From: Prosthecobacter fusiformis
GTDB taxonomy: Bacteria; Verrucomicrobiota; Verrucomicrobiia; Verrucomicrobiales; Verrucomicrobiaceae
Assembly: GCF_004364345.1 (NCBI RefSeq)
Contig: NZ_SOCA01000009.1
Location: 124,001-188,000 of the forward strand
DNA length: 64,000 nt
Reading direction: 5' to 3'
Part shown: in pieces, positions 9,903-18,840 of the stretch
How positions within the stretch are numbered: position 1 is the first letter of the stretch
Layout: each line of letters begins with the position of its first letter
Position numbers and translations under genes: made by a program
The notes under the pieces: generated by a model
Databases searched by the model: none
What the model was told of the DNA's origin: nothing
The model's input: only the letters and a program-made list of their open reading frames with translations

Positions 9903-10001
9903 GCGCCAAGAATAAACGAGCAGCCGCTTCCCACAAGATGCTAAACCATCCCAACTGAGAGTCCTCAGGCCTGCTACTCTCCGTCACTCCCGCAAGACCC
10001 G

Positions 10002-11414
10002 TTACTTGTAGTCCTCCCCATTCAGGCTGCGCGCCACGCTTTCCAGCCAGTCTTCCAGCGCCATTTGCATCTGCGGCACCCGCTCAGGCTGCTCGGCAAA
10101 GAGCACCCGGCTTTCTGTGGGATCTGCACTCAGATCATAGAGTTCCCATTCCACCTGCCCTTTTTTGTCTTCGATGCGATGCAGCTTCCAGTTTCCGTCC
10201 AGCCAGGCCGCATGCCCTGGAAAATTATCCACGGACATCGGCTCACCGATCACTCCTGCATCTTTGAAAAGGCGATTCTCACCTTCGGGTTCGCGGCCAT
10301 CTGCCTGCGCAGCCAGCAGATCACTCATCCACTCCTCAGACGGTGTCGGAATGCCCTTCCCCGGCCGTTCCCAAAAACCGATCGAGCGATTCCGTTTCTT
10401 TTCAGTCCCCTCCAGCAGTGGCAGCAGATTGATACCGTCCAGCTCATGCAGTTTCTCCGGCTCCACCTTCGCCATCGCCAGCACCGTCGGAAAAATGTCG
10501 CTGGTCGTGCACGGTGCCGTGATGACCTTCGGCTCCGCGAATAACGCCGGCCACTCCATCAGCGCAGGCACCAGCAGCCCACCCTCATAAATATTACCCT
10601 TGTTTCCACGGCGACCCCCGCTTGAGCCTATTTTGGGCAGCGCCCCATTATCACTGCAGTACCACAGCACCGTGTTCTCGCTCAATTCCAAATCCTTCAA
10701 CTCCTGGCGGATGCGGCCAAAGGCACGATCCATAGCCGTGATCTCTCCATAGAAATCCTGCACATTCTTCGGCTGGTCAGCATACAGTGTCCGGTCCTCT
10801 TCCAGCGCTCGGTGTGGGCTGTGTGGGGAGCCAAACCAGACCACCGCCAGGAAACGCTGCTTTTGGTTAGACTGCTGCCGGATATACTGGATAGCCAGTT
10901 CCGCTGTGATATCCGAGCTATCTCCCTTGAACTGTTTAGCCGTGCCTTCATCACTCAGGATCGGATCCATATCGAAGAAATTTGGGGCCGAAATCCAATG
11001 GTCAAAACCGCTCGCACCTGGACTTACCGGACTCGCCTTCTGCACTCCGCCCAGATGCCATTTGCCATAATGGCCTGTGCGATAGCCCGCTTCCTTCAGT
11101 ACCTCCGCCACCGTGATCTCCTGCGGCCTCAGCGGGTATCCCCAAGAAAAGCAGCCAAACCGGTTTGGCGTACGTCCTGTCAAAACACTGCCGCGCGTGG
11201 GCGAGCACACGGGGGCCGCCGCATGAAAATTATCGAATCGGATTCCCTCCTTCGCCATTGCATCGAAGTTCGGCGTCTTCAGATGCGGGTGGCCATTATA
11301 GGCCATGTCTCCCCATCCCTGATCATCCGCCATCACCAAGACAATGTTCGGCGGCTCAGTGGTGATGGCTTGCGCTGAAACAGTCACGAGGAAACTCAAA
11401 AGTAGTGCTTTCAT
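10002..11414 (-). CDS. Secreted arylsulfatase-type sulfatase
   Basis: The 470-residue type I sulfatase has a signal peptide (MKALLLSFLVTVSAQA) and the metal-binding start NIVLVMADDQGWGD. The formylglycine signature C-S-P-T-R is at residues 70-74, where Cys70 would be oxidised to formylglycine by a maturase that is not in the window. Further family motifs are GYRTGHYGKWHLG and WYCSDNGALP. ATG 11414 is chosen because the seven residues before it interrupt the signal-peptide pattern. It hydrolyses sulfate esters, probably on polysaccharides, in the periplasm or outside. No carbohydrate operon surrounds it. Confidence 0.9.
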   Translation of the reverse strand: MKALLLSFLVTVSAQAITTEPPNIVLVMADDQGWGDMAYNGHPHLKTPNFDAMAKEGIRFDNFHAAAPVCSPTRGSVLTGRTPNRFGCFSWGYPLRPQEITVAEVLKEAGYRTGHYGKWHLGGVQKASPVSPGASGFDHWISAPNFFDMDPILSDEGTAKQFKGDSSDITAELAIQYIRQQSNQKQRFLAVVWFGSPHSPHRALEEDRTLYADQPKNVQDFYGEITAMDRAFGRIRQELKDLELSENTVLWYCSDNGALPKIGSSGGRRGNKGNIYEGGLLVPALMEWPALFAEPKVITAPCTTSDIFPTVLAMAKVEPEKLHELDGINLLPLLEGTEKKRNRSIGFWERPGKGIPTPSEEWMSDLLAAQADGREPEGENRLFKDAGVIGEPMSVDNFPGHAAWLDGNWKLHRIEDKKGQVEWELYDLSADPTESRVLFAEQPERVPQMQMALEDWLESVARSLNGEDYK

Positions 11415-11591
11415 ATCACAGATCGGTTTATGCAAAGGCTACGGACTGCGAGCGTACATGTCCAGACTCGCTTGCACTGGAATAAATCGGAAGCCGTCAT
11501 CTCCCATCTCACGAAAGCACACACATCTGAAAGTTTGGCTGCCATCGTAACGCATGAGTAGTCGCCACATACGCCAACCCCCTTTGCGACC

Positions 11592-12209
11592 ATGAAACTC
11601 TTTATCTCACTCCTCGCCGCCATGTCCACTGCCCTTTCCCCCGCCATCGCCGCAGATCCTGCGCCCTCATCTGGAAAAACTGAGCTCGCCGTACTCGGCG
11701 GTGGTTGTTTCTGGTGTACCGAAGCCCAGTATGAAATGCTCAAAGGCGTGAAAACCGTCGTCAGCGGTTATTGCAACGGCAGCAAGGAAAACCCCACGTA
11801 CAAGGAGGTCTGCACCGGCGATACTGGCCACAATGAAGTCATTCAGATCGAGTTCGACCCCACCATCATCACCTACAAGGAAATCCTCGATTACTTCTGG
11901 ATCGCCCATGATCCCACCACCCTCAACCGTCAGGGCAATGATGTGGGTGATCAATACCGCTCCGGCATCTATTACATGAATGACGAGCAGAAAAAGATCG
12001 CCGAAGAATCCATGAAAGCCGCTCAGAAAGACTGGGACCAGCCCATCGTCACCGAGATCGTCCCTCTGAAGAAATTCTACATCGCCGAAGACTACCACCA
12101 GGACTACTTCGTGAACAACCCCAACCAGGGTTACTGCCGCGCCGTCGTCAGCCCCAAAGTCTCCAAATTCCGCGCCAAACTGGCCAAGGAAGGCAAATTT
12201 AAAGAGTAA
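11592..12209 (+). CDS. msrA: Exported peptide-methionine (S)-S-oxide reductase MsrA
   Basis: MsrA reduces methionine-S-sulfoxide in damaged proteins. The 205-residue product carries the catalytic motif GGCFWCTEA (first Cys, about residue 39, is the nucleophile) and the family segments VVSGYCNG, GHNEVIQIEFDP and YRSGIYYMN. An N-terminal signal peptide (MKLFISLLAAMSTALSPAIAA) indicates export, so it probably repairs envelope proteins. No MsrB domain is fused. The C-terminus (NQGYCRAVVSPK) has a possible resolving cysteine. Confidence 0.92.
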   Translation: MKLFISLLAAMSTALSPAIAADPAPSSGKTELAVLGGGCFWCTEAQYEMLKGVKTVVSGYCNGSKENPTYKEVCTGDTGHNEVIQIEFDPTIITYKEILDYFWIAHDPTTLNRQGNDVGDQYRSGIYYMNDEQKKIAEESMKAAQKDWDQPIVTEIVPLKKFYIAEDYHQDYFVNNPNQGYCRAVVSPKVSKFRAKLAKEGKFKE

Positions 12210-12328
12210 GCCCGCGAGCGGAATGAATCCGGGCCTCTATGCGCCCATCCTCCTGCTGAAAATCGATAGAAATGAGGTGGCAATGGCCGGATGGTCCGGT
12301 CCTTGTCACCTCTTCTTTTATCGGCCAC

Positions 12329-12838
12329 ATGAAGCTGCCTCAGTTCGAATCACCAGCCATGCTGGATGAGTTTAAGAAATTCATCCTCAAAGGAAACGTC
12401 GTCAGCCTTTCCACCGGAGTCATCATTGGCTCCGCCTTCAACAACATCGTCACCGCTTTTACCAAAGGCATCGTCGAGCCCATCCTCGCCATCTTCGGTG
12501 GCAACGATCTCGGCACCTCCAATTGGAAATTCAAAATCTGGGAGAAAATGGCGACCGTCACCGAAAAGGTCAACGGCGTCGAAGTGAAGACCGAAAAAAT
12601 GATCCCCGTACTCCTGGATGTTGGAGCCATCATCGGCAGCGTCATCGGATTCCTCATCACAGCAGCCATCGTCTTTTTCATCATCGTCAAGCCAACCAAC
12701 AAGCTGCTGGACCTCGTCGTAAAAAAAGACACGCCACCCGCAGCCCTACCGCCGGATGTCGCCCTTCTCACCGAGATCCGCGACATGATGAAACGCCAGG
12801 AAGAAGCGGCCAACCGCAGCCAGTCCCCCGTTTTGTAG
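12329..12838 (+). CDS. mscL: Large-conductance mechanosensitive channel MscL
   Basis: MscL is a homopentameric channel that opens on membrane tension to release solutes during osmotic downshock. The sequence begins with the typical amphipathic helix (LDEFKKFILKGNVVSLSTGVIIGSAFNNIV), has a second transmembrane helix (IIGSVIGFLITAAIVFFIIVKP) and the C-terminal helix LLTEIRDMMKR. At about 169 residues it exceeds the E. coli protein (136), mainly through a longer periplasmic loop around VTEKVNGVEVKTEKM. An ATG at 12359 (MLDEFKKF) is an alternative start closer to the usual N-terminus. Confidence 0.93.
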   Translation: MKLPQFESPAMLDEFKKFILKGNVVSLSTGVIIGSAFNNIVTAFTKGIVEPILAIFGGNDLGTSNWKFKIWEKMATVTEKVNGVEVKTEKMIPVLLDVGAIIGSVIGFLITAAIVFFIIVKPTNKLLDLVVKKDTPPAALPPDVALLTEIRDMMKRQEEAANRSQSPVL

Positions 12839-12840
12839 TC

Positions 12841-12854
12841 CCGCCTTAAGGCGG
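12841..12854. terminator. Short GC hairpin between convergent mscL and aroC
   Basis: The 14-base palindrome ccgccttaaggcgg lies three bases after the mscL stop and 29 before the aroC stop. It has a short stem and only a weak T stretch (attcttt) on the plus side, so its strength as a terminator is doubtful. Confidence 0.4.
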
Positions 12855-12882
12855 ATTCTTTGAACACCGCACCCAGCCTTTT

Positions 12883-13962
12883 TTACGCATTAAGTGCCCG
12901 CTGCCGCAGGAAGTGGTCCACCACTACCAAGTGCACCATCGCCTCCACCATCGGCACGGCACGCGGCAGCACGCAGGCATCGTGACGGCCACGGGCTGAG
13001 AGCGTCGTATCCTCGCCGGTGTTGGTCACCGTCTTTTGCTCTCGCAGGACAGTGGCGGTCGGTTTGAAAGCCACACGGAAAACGATTTCCTCGCCGTTGC
13101 TAATCCCGCCTTGGATACCGCCGCTGCGATTGGTGCGGGTGCGCACATTTTCGCCGTCCATATAAAATTCGTCATTGTGCTCCAGACCCGTCATCAGCGT
13201 CCCGGCAAAGCCGCTGCCAATTTCAAAGCCCTTCGTGGCAGGCAGGCTCATCATCGCCTTGGCCAGATCTGCTTCCAGTTTGTCAAAGACCGGTTCTCCC
13301 AGCCCGGCGGGCACTCCCCGCACCACGCATTCCACCACACCGCCCACGCTGTTTCCCTGACTGCGCACGCTTTCTATCAACTCGATCATCCGCTCCGCCG
13401 CATCAGGATCGCAGGTCCGGACAATGTTGGATTCGATCAACTCGGATGTCAGCGTCTCAGGCACCTTGGCTTCCAGATGCTGGATGGTCTTCACGTAAGC
13501 CAGGCATTCATAGCCCTTTAGAGACTGTTGGAGCACTTTGCGGGCGATGGCCCCGGCTGCGACACGGCCAATGGTTTCACGCGCGCTGGAGCGGCCTCCA
13601 CCCGAGACGGCTCGGATGCCATACTTCGCGTCATAGGTATAGTCGGCGTGGCTCGGCCGGTATGCCTGCGCCATCTCCGTATACGCTGAGGGACGCTGAT
13701 CCGTATTCCTCACGAAAAGGCCGATGGGCGTACCCAGCGTCACACCATCCAGCACTCCAGACAGGATCTCCGCCTTGTCATCCTCTTTGCGGGGCGTCAC
13801 AATCTTGCTCTGCCCTGGGCGACGCCGGTCCAGCTCACTTTGGATGTCCTCCACGGTCAAAGGGATACGCGGCGGGCAGCCATCAATGACAACACCCACC
13901 CCGGGACCATGGGATTCACCCCAAGTGCTGATGCGGAAAAGAGTGCCGAGGCTGCTGGACAT
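12883..13962 (-). CDS. aroC: Chorismate synthase
   Basis: AroC makes chorismate from 5-enolpyruvylshikimate 3-phosphate using reduced FMN, the last common step to the aromatic amino acids. The 359-residue protein has all three family signatures: [17 protein letters not shown] near the N-terminus, [23 protein letters not shown], and the C-terminal [20 protein letters not shown]. Length is typical. No other shikimate-pathway gene is adjacent. Confidence 0.96.
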   Translation of the reverse strand: MSSSLGTLFRISTWGESHGPGVGVVIDGCPPRIPLTVEDIQSELDRRRPGQSKIVTPRKEDDKAEILSGVLDGVTLGTPIGLFVRNTDQRPSAYTEMAQAYRPSHADYTYDAKYGIRAVSGGGRSSARETIGRVAAGAIARKVLQQSLKGYECLAYVKTIQHLEAKVPETLTSELIESNIVRTCDPDAAERMIELIESVRSQGNSVGGVVECVVRGVPAGLGEPVFDKLEADLAKAMMSLPATKGFEIGSGFAGTLMTGLEHNDEFYMDGENVRTRTNRSGGIQGGISNGEEIVFRVAFKPTATVLREQKTVTNTGEDTTLSARGRHDACVLPRAVPMVEAMVHLVVVDHFLRQRALNA

Positions 13963-14029
13963 AGGGTGGGTATGATGGACGGCAGAGATGCCTGTGCAAG
14001 CAAAGCTGTGCTCAGAGTGAGTTATGCCT

Positions 14030-14102
14030 CTTATGCCCAGTCTCTGAGATTGAATAAGGGTAGCTCAATTAAATCTCCTTATCCGTATAGGCTGGGCATA
14101 AG
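14030..14102. repeat. Long-range inverted repeat between aroC and rnc
   Basis: An 11-base perfect inverted repeat (cttatgcccag at 14030-14040 and ctgggcataag at 14092-14102) has a 51-base spacer. The spacer contains a smaller imperfect palindrome (ccttatccgtatagg). This lies in the roughly 280-base gap upstream of aroC. It may form a structured leader or small RNA, or may be chance. Confidence 0.4.
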
Positions 14103-14246
14103 ACCAATAAGCCTGTTCCTCTGCCCAAACCGGGCCGTTCCACAGTTGCTTTCTCTGCGGATAAAATTGCGCATAGGCTGTGTATCCTCACGAACAAGTC
14201 TCAGTTATGAGGGTTGCTCGCAGAGTTGAGGGGAGTTATCGGCCTC

Positions 14247-14993
14247 TTACTCACACTTAATGACAGAAATTTTAGTGGATTTAATATTCAGGGAAGCCAG
14301 ACTTTTAAGTTGTGCTATAAGAGTTGGAGATTCCAAAGCTGCTTTAGCCGATGCTGTCTCCGCTTCTTTCTTGCTGTTTCCGCTTCCAGTTCCAAGCACG
14401 GCACCCATCCAATTGACGCTGGCTTCGAAAGACTTGGCGTGATCTGGCCCGGATTGACCGAGGATCTCGTATTGAGGAGGCATGGGCCCTACCGACTGGA
14501 TGATTTCCTGAAGCTGCCCCTTCGGATTCTGGTCTCCTGGATTCACCAGCAGCTTTTCCAGATCCTCACTAAACAAGAATCGTGCGAAGCGCTGCGCTTC
14601 GGCAATACCTCCATCCAGATAAATGGCCCCTGCGACAGCTTCCAAGACATCCGCCAGCGTGCTTTCCCGCTCGCGGCCACCATTGGCCTGTTCGCCACGG
14701 CCCATGATCAGAAAACTTCCCAGTTTTAACCGGCGTGCGACATTGGCCAAAGCCTTGGTGGAAACGATTTGGGAACGCAGGGTGGTCAGCTTCCCCTCGT
14801 CCGCCTTGGGCAGCCTTTGATAGAGCAACTCCGAAAGCAACAGCTGCAGGACGGCATCTCCCAGGAATTCCAGGCGTTGATTGTCTGCCTGGACCCGCTG
14901 CGCCTCATAGCCGACACTTCCGTGAGTCAGGGCCATCGTCAGCAATTGACGATCACGAAAGGAGTAACCAAGGACAGATTCGAGCACTTCCAT
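14247..14993 (-). CDS. rnc: Ribonuclease III
   Basis: RNase III cleaves double-stranded RNA in rRNA maturation and RNA turnover. The 248-residue protein has the catalytic signature NQRLEFLGDAVLQLLLSE with acidic metal ligands and the second acidic pair in DVLEAVAGAIYLDGG. The C-terminal double-stranded-RNA-binding domain follows (PKGQLQEIIQSVG, ending KKEAETASAKAALE). The last 25 residues extend slightly beyond the usual end. It is transcribed in the same direction as the tRNA-His gene just upstream. Confidence 0.95.
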   Translation of the reverse strand: MEVLESVLGYSFRDRQLLTMALTHGSVGYEAQRVQADNQRLEFLGDAVLQLLLSELLYQRLPKADEGKLTTLRSQIVSTKALANVARRLKLGSFLIMGRGEQANGGRERESTLADVLEAVAGAIYLDGGIAEAQRFARFLFSEDLEKLLVNPGDQNPKGQLQEIIQSVGPMPPQYEILGQSGPDHAKSFEASVNWMGAVLGTGSGNSKKEAETASAKAALESPTLIAQLKSLASLNIKSTKISVIKCE

Positions 14994-15060
14994 GAGACCA
15001 GGAGAATTTCACACGCCTTGTTCCAGAGGGTAGAACGGCTGTCAACGTGAACAGCGGGAA

Positions 15061-15136
15061 TGGGGTGATCGACGGGGCTCGAACCCGCAACAACCAGAAT
15101 CACAATCTGGGGCTCTACCATTGAGCTACGACCACC
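15061..15136 (-). tRNA. tRNA-His (anticodon GTG)
   Basis: Read on the minus strand, the gene folds into a full cloverleaf. The 7-bp acceptor stem GTGGTCG/CGATCAC is preceded by the extra 5' G (G-1) opposite the C discriminator, the hallmark of tRNA-His. The D arm is AGCTC...GAGC, the anticodon stem-loop is CAGA-TTGTGAT-TCTG with anticodon GTG, and the T arm contains GTTCGAG. The 3' CCA is encoded (15061-15063). Confidence 0.97.
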
Positions 15137-15312
15137 ATCTGAAAACTAGCGAAGCGGAACATAATGCAGTGTTGGCTCAGCGCCAGCACTTTTTTGCAAC
15201 CTGCTTCTCACACAGAATGGTTAAGACAGGAAAAATTAGCAGTTGTCAACCGGGTCCACGCGCAGCACTCTTAGACCGCCCGGATTTCTGAAAAATCCGC
15301 GCTGAGTTATCT

Positions 15313-15642
15313 ATGCCTCCTCCTCGTCGTTCAAATAATCGTGGCGGACCACGTCGTCCATCGGGTCCATCCCGTGGCGGTTCCGGTCGTCGCCCCCCTC
15401 CGCCCCCGCCACCTGAAGACGAACTGAAGCAGAAGGAAGAGGCCATTGAACTTGATGGCGTCATCTCTGCCGTTCTCGCTGGTACCATGTTCCGCGTAAA
15501 GCTGAAGAACGGTCATGAAGTTCTGGCCCACATCTCCGGCAAGATGCGCAAGCGCTTCATCCGTCTGGTGATCGGTGACAACGTGAAGATCGAAATGTCG
15601 CCTTACGACATGGACAAGGCCCGTATCGTCTATCGTCTCTGA
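15313..15642 (+). CDS. infA: Translation initiation factor IF-1 with N-terminal Arg/Pro/Gly-rich extension
   Basis: The last 72 residues are a standard IF-1 S1/OB fold ([20 protein letters not shown], then [20 protein letters not shown] and [12 protein letters not shown]). IF-1 occupies the ribosomal A site during initiation. The first 35-40 residues are a low-complexity tail rich in Arg, Pro, Gly and Ser, ending in seven consecutive prolines (residues 28-34), which normal IF-1 (about 72 residues) lacks. The tail is in frame with no internal start next to the domain, so it is probably translated. It may bind RNA through its arginines. No Shine-Dalgarno site is visible upstream of 15313. Confidence 0.9.
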   Translation: MPPPRRSNNRGGPRRPSGPSRGGSGRRPPPPPPPEDELKQKEEAIELDGVISAVLAGTMFRVKLKNGHEVLAHISGKMRKRFIRLVIGDNVKIEMSPYDMDKARIVYRL

Positions 15643-15647
15643 GTGCG

Positions 15648-16196
15648 ATGGCCCGGGATATTGTTTACTTCGACCTGGAAACCCGCCGCACCGCCAATGA
15701 TGTGGGCGGCTGGGGGAACAAGCACAAGATGGGTATTTCCGTCGGTGTCACCTTCAGCACCCGGCTTGGGGAATACCGCATCTTCCAGGAAGAGGAAACG
15801 TCCGATCTGATCTACCAGCTCACGCGGGCAGATCTCGTCGTCGGTTTTAACCATGTCAGCTTCGACTATGAAGTGCTCATGGGTCATACCATCTTCGACT
15901 TCCGCGACCAGGTCCGGGATCTGGACCTGCTGGTGGATCTTGAGAAAAAGCTCGGCCACCGGCTCAAGCTGGATGCCGTCGCCTCAGCCAGCCTGGGTAC
16001 GGGCAAGACGGCCGATGGTCTCGATGCTATCCGCTGGTGGCAGCAGGGAAAGATCGCCGAGATCGCCGAATACTGCGCCTTCGATGTTAAGGTAACCAAA
16101 TGCGTTCACGAATACGGTGCCAAAAATGGCTTCGTCAAATACCATGACCGCAACGGTCGTGAGCAGCAGGTGGCTGTGGACTGGAAGATCGACTGA
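15648..16196 (+). CDS. Ribonuclease H-like DEDD 3'-5' exonuclease family protein
   Basis: The 182-residue protein has the DEDD exonuclease motifs: DIVYFDLETRR (motif I, residues 5-15), ADLVVGFNHVSFDYEVL (motif II) and EYCAFDVKVT (motif III). These are the features of the PolB-like/YprB RNase H-like family. Single-domain relatives occur in several phyla and are presumed to trim DNA or RNA. It begins six bases after infA, so the two are probably co-transcribed. Substrate unknown. Confidence 0.8.
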   Translation: MARDIVYFDLETRRTANDVGGWGNKHKMGISVGVTFSTRLGEYRIFQEEETSDLIYQLTRADLVVGFNHVSFDYEVLMGHTIFDFRDQVRDLDLLVDLEKKLGHRLKLDAVASASLGTGKTADGLDAIRWWQQGKIAEIAEYCAFDVKVTKCVHEYGAKNGFVKYHDRNGREQQVAVDWKID

Positions 16197-16209
16197 GGTG
16201 CTGCCGACT

Positions 16210-17145
16210 TCACTTTTCCTTGCGGCGTAGCGTCACGAGGAGTGCAGCGTGGTCACTGTGGGAAAGAGCCCAGACCTTGCGGGCTTCGACCGTCTGCCAG
16301 TCTCGGCCTAACCAAAGATGATCCAAACTGAGCAGGGGAAGCCCCAGTGGCCAGGTTTCTTTGAAGCCTTCTCCTGCATCCTCCAGTGCGTGGGTATAGC
16401 GTGCGCGGTATCCATCGAGAAGAGCGGACTCCAAAGGCGTATTGAAATCACCCATCAAGAGCGCATCGGAACGTCCTTGTGTATGGGAAAGAGCATCCTC
16501 CAACTGGCCTTTGCGCCAGTGCAGTGGATGCGGGTAAACATCCGCGACCACGACCGGGAAAGTTGGGCCGAGGCCTGTGACTTCATAGCATGCATAGGCA
16601 CCTGAGCGCTCCAGAGTACCCCAATCGCGGCGGGTATAGTCCACACGCGAAGCCCAGAGAATACCACGGCGCATCCATTCCACCTTATAGCCCGGCAGCA
16701 TGGATTCATAGATGCGGCATCGATCTTCCATGTTCTTGCGGCCCGGCTCCACAAAGGCTGCGAAATGGGGCTTGAAGTCGCGGATCAGATCTACCATGCC
16801 CTGGTGTATAGTGGTCGGATGGGACAGATTCCAGTAGAGGATACGCACCTCTTGGTTCTTATCCCGCACTAAGCCAGCAGGCGGACCGCTGCCCCAGGAG
16901 CTGGCGATCCAGGTGGATGCCAGGGCCAGGCTGGTGATCGCTGCAGCCAGACGGGAGCGTTTGCCTGCCTTTGGCCAAACCAAAAGGATGACAGCGAGTG
17001 CCAGCAGGCATGGCTTTGGCATCGCATAAAACAGAAGCCGCAGGCCAAACAGATGATCCTTGAGACCGAACTGGAGGACGAGTCCCAGCCCAAGCCCCGC
17101 CCAGCCTGAGATCAGGCAAAAGCGGAGCAGCCGGGAAAGGATCAT
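16210..17145 (-). CDS. Endonuclease/exonuclease/phosphatase family membrane protein
   Basis: The first ~85 residues form about three transmembrane segments; the remainder is an EEP-fold domain with the typical stretches VRILYWNLSHPT (Asn), LLMGDFNTPLES (Asp and Asn) and the catalytic SHSDHAALLVTL at the C-terminus. Membrane-anchored EEP proteins of this type hydrolyse phosphodiesters or phospholipid-like substrates outside the cytoplasm; the exact role is unknown. It lies 12 bases after sufD on the same strand and may be the last gene of that transcript. Confidence 0.82.
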   Translation of the reverse strand: MILSRLLRFCLISGWAGLGLGLVLQFGLKDHLFGLRLLFYAMPKPCLLALAVILLVWPKAGKRSRLAAAITSLALASTWIASSWGSGPPAGLVRDKNQEVRILYWNLSHPTTIHQGMVDLIRDFKPHFAAFVEPGRKNMEDRCRIYESMLPGYKVEWMRRGILWASRVDYTRRDWGTLERSGAYACYEVTGLGPTFPVVVADVYPHPLHWRKGQLEDALSHTQGRSDALLMGDFNTPLESALLDGYRARYTHALEDAGEGFKETWPLGLPLLSLDHLWLGRDWQTVEARKVWALSHSDHAALLVTLRRKEK

Positions 17146-17157
17146 TGCCGGATTGGC

Positions 17158-18516
17158 TTAAACAGCGCGTTCCAGCTTCTCATCAATACGGGCCACAAGG
17201 GTGTCCAGCACCTCACTGTTGCCAAAGCGCTTCAGCACATCCGCTAGGAAACCTTCGATGATCAGCTTGCGGGATTCACTGTCGCTGATGCCGCGGGCCT
17301 TCAGGTAGAAGAGCTCTTCATCGCTGATGGGGCCGCTGGTGGCACCGTGGCTGCACTTGACCTGGTCAGCATTGATCTCCAGACCAGGAAGCGAAGTGGC
17401 TTCGGCTTCATCACTGTTGAGCAGGTTGCGGCAAGTCTGATAGGCGTCCGTATAATGGGCGGTTTCATCCACGGTGATCAGGCCGCTGAAGATGCTGCGG
17501 GATTTGCCATACAATGCATTCTTGTAAAGAAGGTCGCTCGTTGCATGCGGGGCCATGTGGTTCTGCAATGTCCGCTGATCCACGATCTGGTCACCGATAG
17601 GCAGTGAGACGCTGAGCATGTCACTGCGGGATCCCTGGCCGATGAGGTCACTGACGGTTTCACTGCGGCTGAACGCGGCACCGAGCTGGACCTGAAAGCT
17701 CTTCACATTGGCGTCACGACCGGCGACGATGCTGGAAAGATGCAGGGCCTGCGCATCGTCCGCCAGCTCCTGGCAGGCAGCATAGGTGATGCGGCTACCA
17801 GTGCCACTGACGAGGTCAGCAACGGCGATGCTGAGCCCGCCTTCACCTTCCAGGCTGCGGTAATGGTCCACCACGCTCACTTCAGCATTGTCACCGCTAA
17901 CAATAAGTGTGTGCGGGAAAATGGCGGCATGATCACCCACCACCCAATGGAAAACCTCAATGGGTTTTTCGATGGCCACATTCTTCGGCAAGACGATGAC
18001 GGTACCTGCCTTGACATGGGCCAGATGCAGCGCGGCAAACTTGGCCGAGCCGAGGGTCATCTCCCGTTTCATGAAGTGATCCTTCAGCACATCGCCATGT
18101 GACTTCAGAGCTTCAGCGAAGTTCACACAGACCACGCCGACTGGCAGGGCATCGGTTTCTGAAAGCACCAGCTCATCATTCACAAAGACAAAGCGGGCCG
18201 TGCGTTCCTTCAATCCCTCGGATGCTAAGATAGCCGCCTGCTTCTGGGCTTCCGTGGCTGGCATGGCCGGGCGATGCTGAGCCAGCTCCATGTTTTTGGC
18301 ATTGGAATAACGCCAGTTTTCATCCTTGATGCTGGGCGTCGGAAGCTTTTGAAACTCCTCCCAGGCCGCTTCAGAGCGGGCTAAGAACCAGCCTGGAGCG
18401 GAGGTTTCATCACGCACAGGCGCAATGACTTCAAGACCGGAGGGAGCAGGGATGGCAGGAGTGTCAGACACAGGATCGAGGTTAAGTTTGGGAGTGGGGG
18501 AAAGGGTAGCGGGCAT
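17158..18516 (-). CDS. sufD: Fe-S cluster assembly protein SufD
   Basis: SufD pairs with SufB and SufC to form the scaffold on which Fe-S clusters are built. The 452-residue protein has an N-terminal helical region (PTPSIKDENWRYSNAKNM) and the right-handed beta-helix core ending in the family signature CSHGATSGPISDEELFYLKARGIS. Compared with SufB it keeps the conserved C-terminal Cys/His. It belongs with sufB and sufC but is separated from them by a toxin-antitoxin pair on the other strand, so it probably needs its own promoter within or beyond that insert. Confidence 0.93.
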   Translation of the reverse strand: MPATLSPTPKLNLDPVSDTPAIPAPSGLEVIAPVRDETSAPGWFLARSEAAWEEFQKLPTPSIKDENWRYSNAKNMELAQHRPAMPATEAQKQAAILASEGLKERTARFVFVNDELVLSETDALPVGVVCVNFAEALKSHGDVLKDHFMKREMTLGSAKFAALHLAHVKAGTVIVLPKNVAIEKPIEVFHWVVGDHAAIFPHTLIVSGDNAEVSVVDHYRSLEGEGGLSIAVADLVSGTGSRITYAACQELADDAQALHLSSIVAGRDANVKSFQVQLGAAFSRSETVSDLIGQGSRSDMLSVSLPIGDQIVDQRTLQNHMAPHATSDLLYKNALYGKSRSIFSGLITVDETAHYTDAYQTCRNLLNSDEAEATSLPGLEINADQVKCSHGATSGPISDEELFYLKARGISDSESRKLIIEGFLADVLKRFGNSEVLDTLVARIDEKLERAV

Positions 18517-18564
18517 GGAAAAATCTGGCTAGACTGGCTAGAATGAAAAGGTTATGCTCGGTTT

Positions 18565-18840
18565 ATGAAAGCCGTTAAAAAAGAGTGGCAACTCCAGGAA
18601 GCGAAGAACCGCTTCAGTGAGGTGGTCAACCAGGCGCTGACCGACGGCGCGCAAACCATCACCCGGCATGGCAAGCCTGTCGTCGTGGTGTTGTCACAAG
18701 AAGAGTTCAGGCGGCTGGCTCCAAAGAAAGAAGAGAAGGAGTGGAGCATGCTGGAGCACTTGCTGGCCTGTCCGGACAAGACGTTGCACAAACGGGTCTT
18801 TAGGACCCCAGGTGCACCGCGTGATGTTGATTTCTCATGA
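18565..18840 (+). CDS. Phd/YefM-type antitoxin
   Basis: The 91-residue protein has the Phd/YefM pattern in its first 55 residues (WQLQEAKNRFSEVVNQALTDG, then ITRHGKPVVVVLSQEEFRRL), which dimerises and binds the operator DNA. The C-terminal tail (HKRVFRTPGAPRDVDFS) would wrap and inhibit the toxin. Its stop overlaps the toxin start by four bases (ATGA). It is expected to neutralise the PIN toxin and autorepress the pair. Confidence 0.88.
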   Translation: MKAVKKEWQLQEAKNRFSEVVNQALTDGAQTITRHGKPVVVVLSQEEFRRLAPKKEEKEWSMLEHLLACPDKTLHKRVFRTPGAPRDVDFS

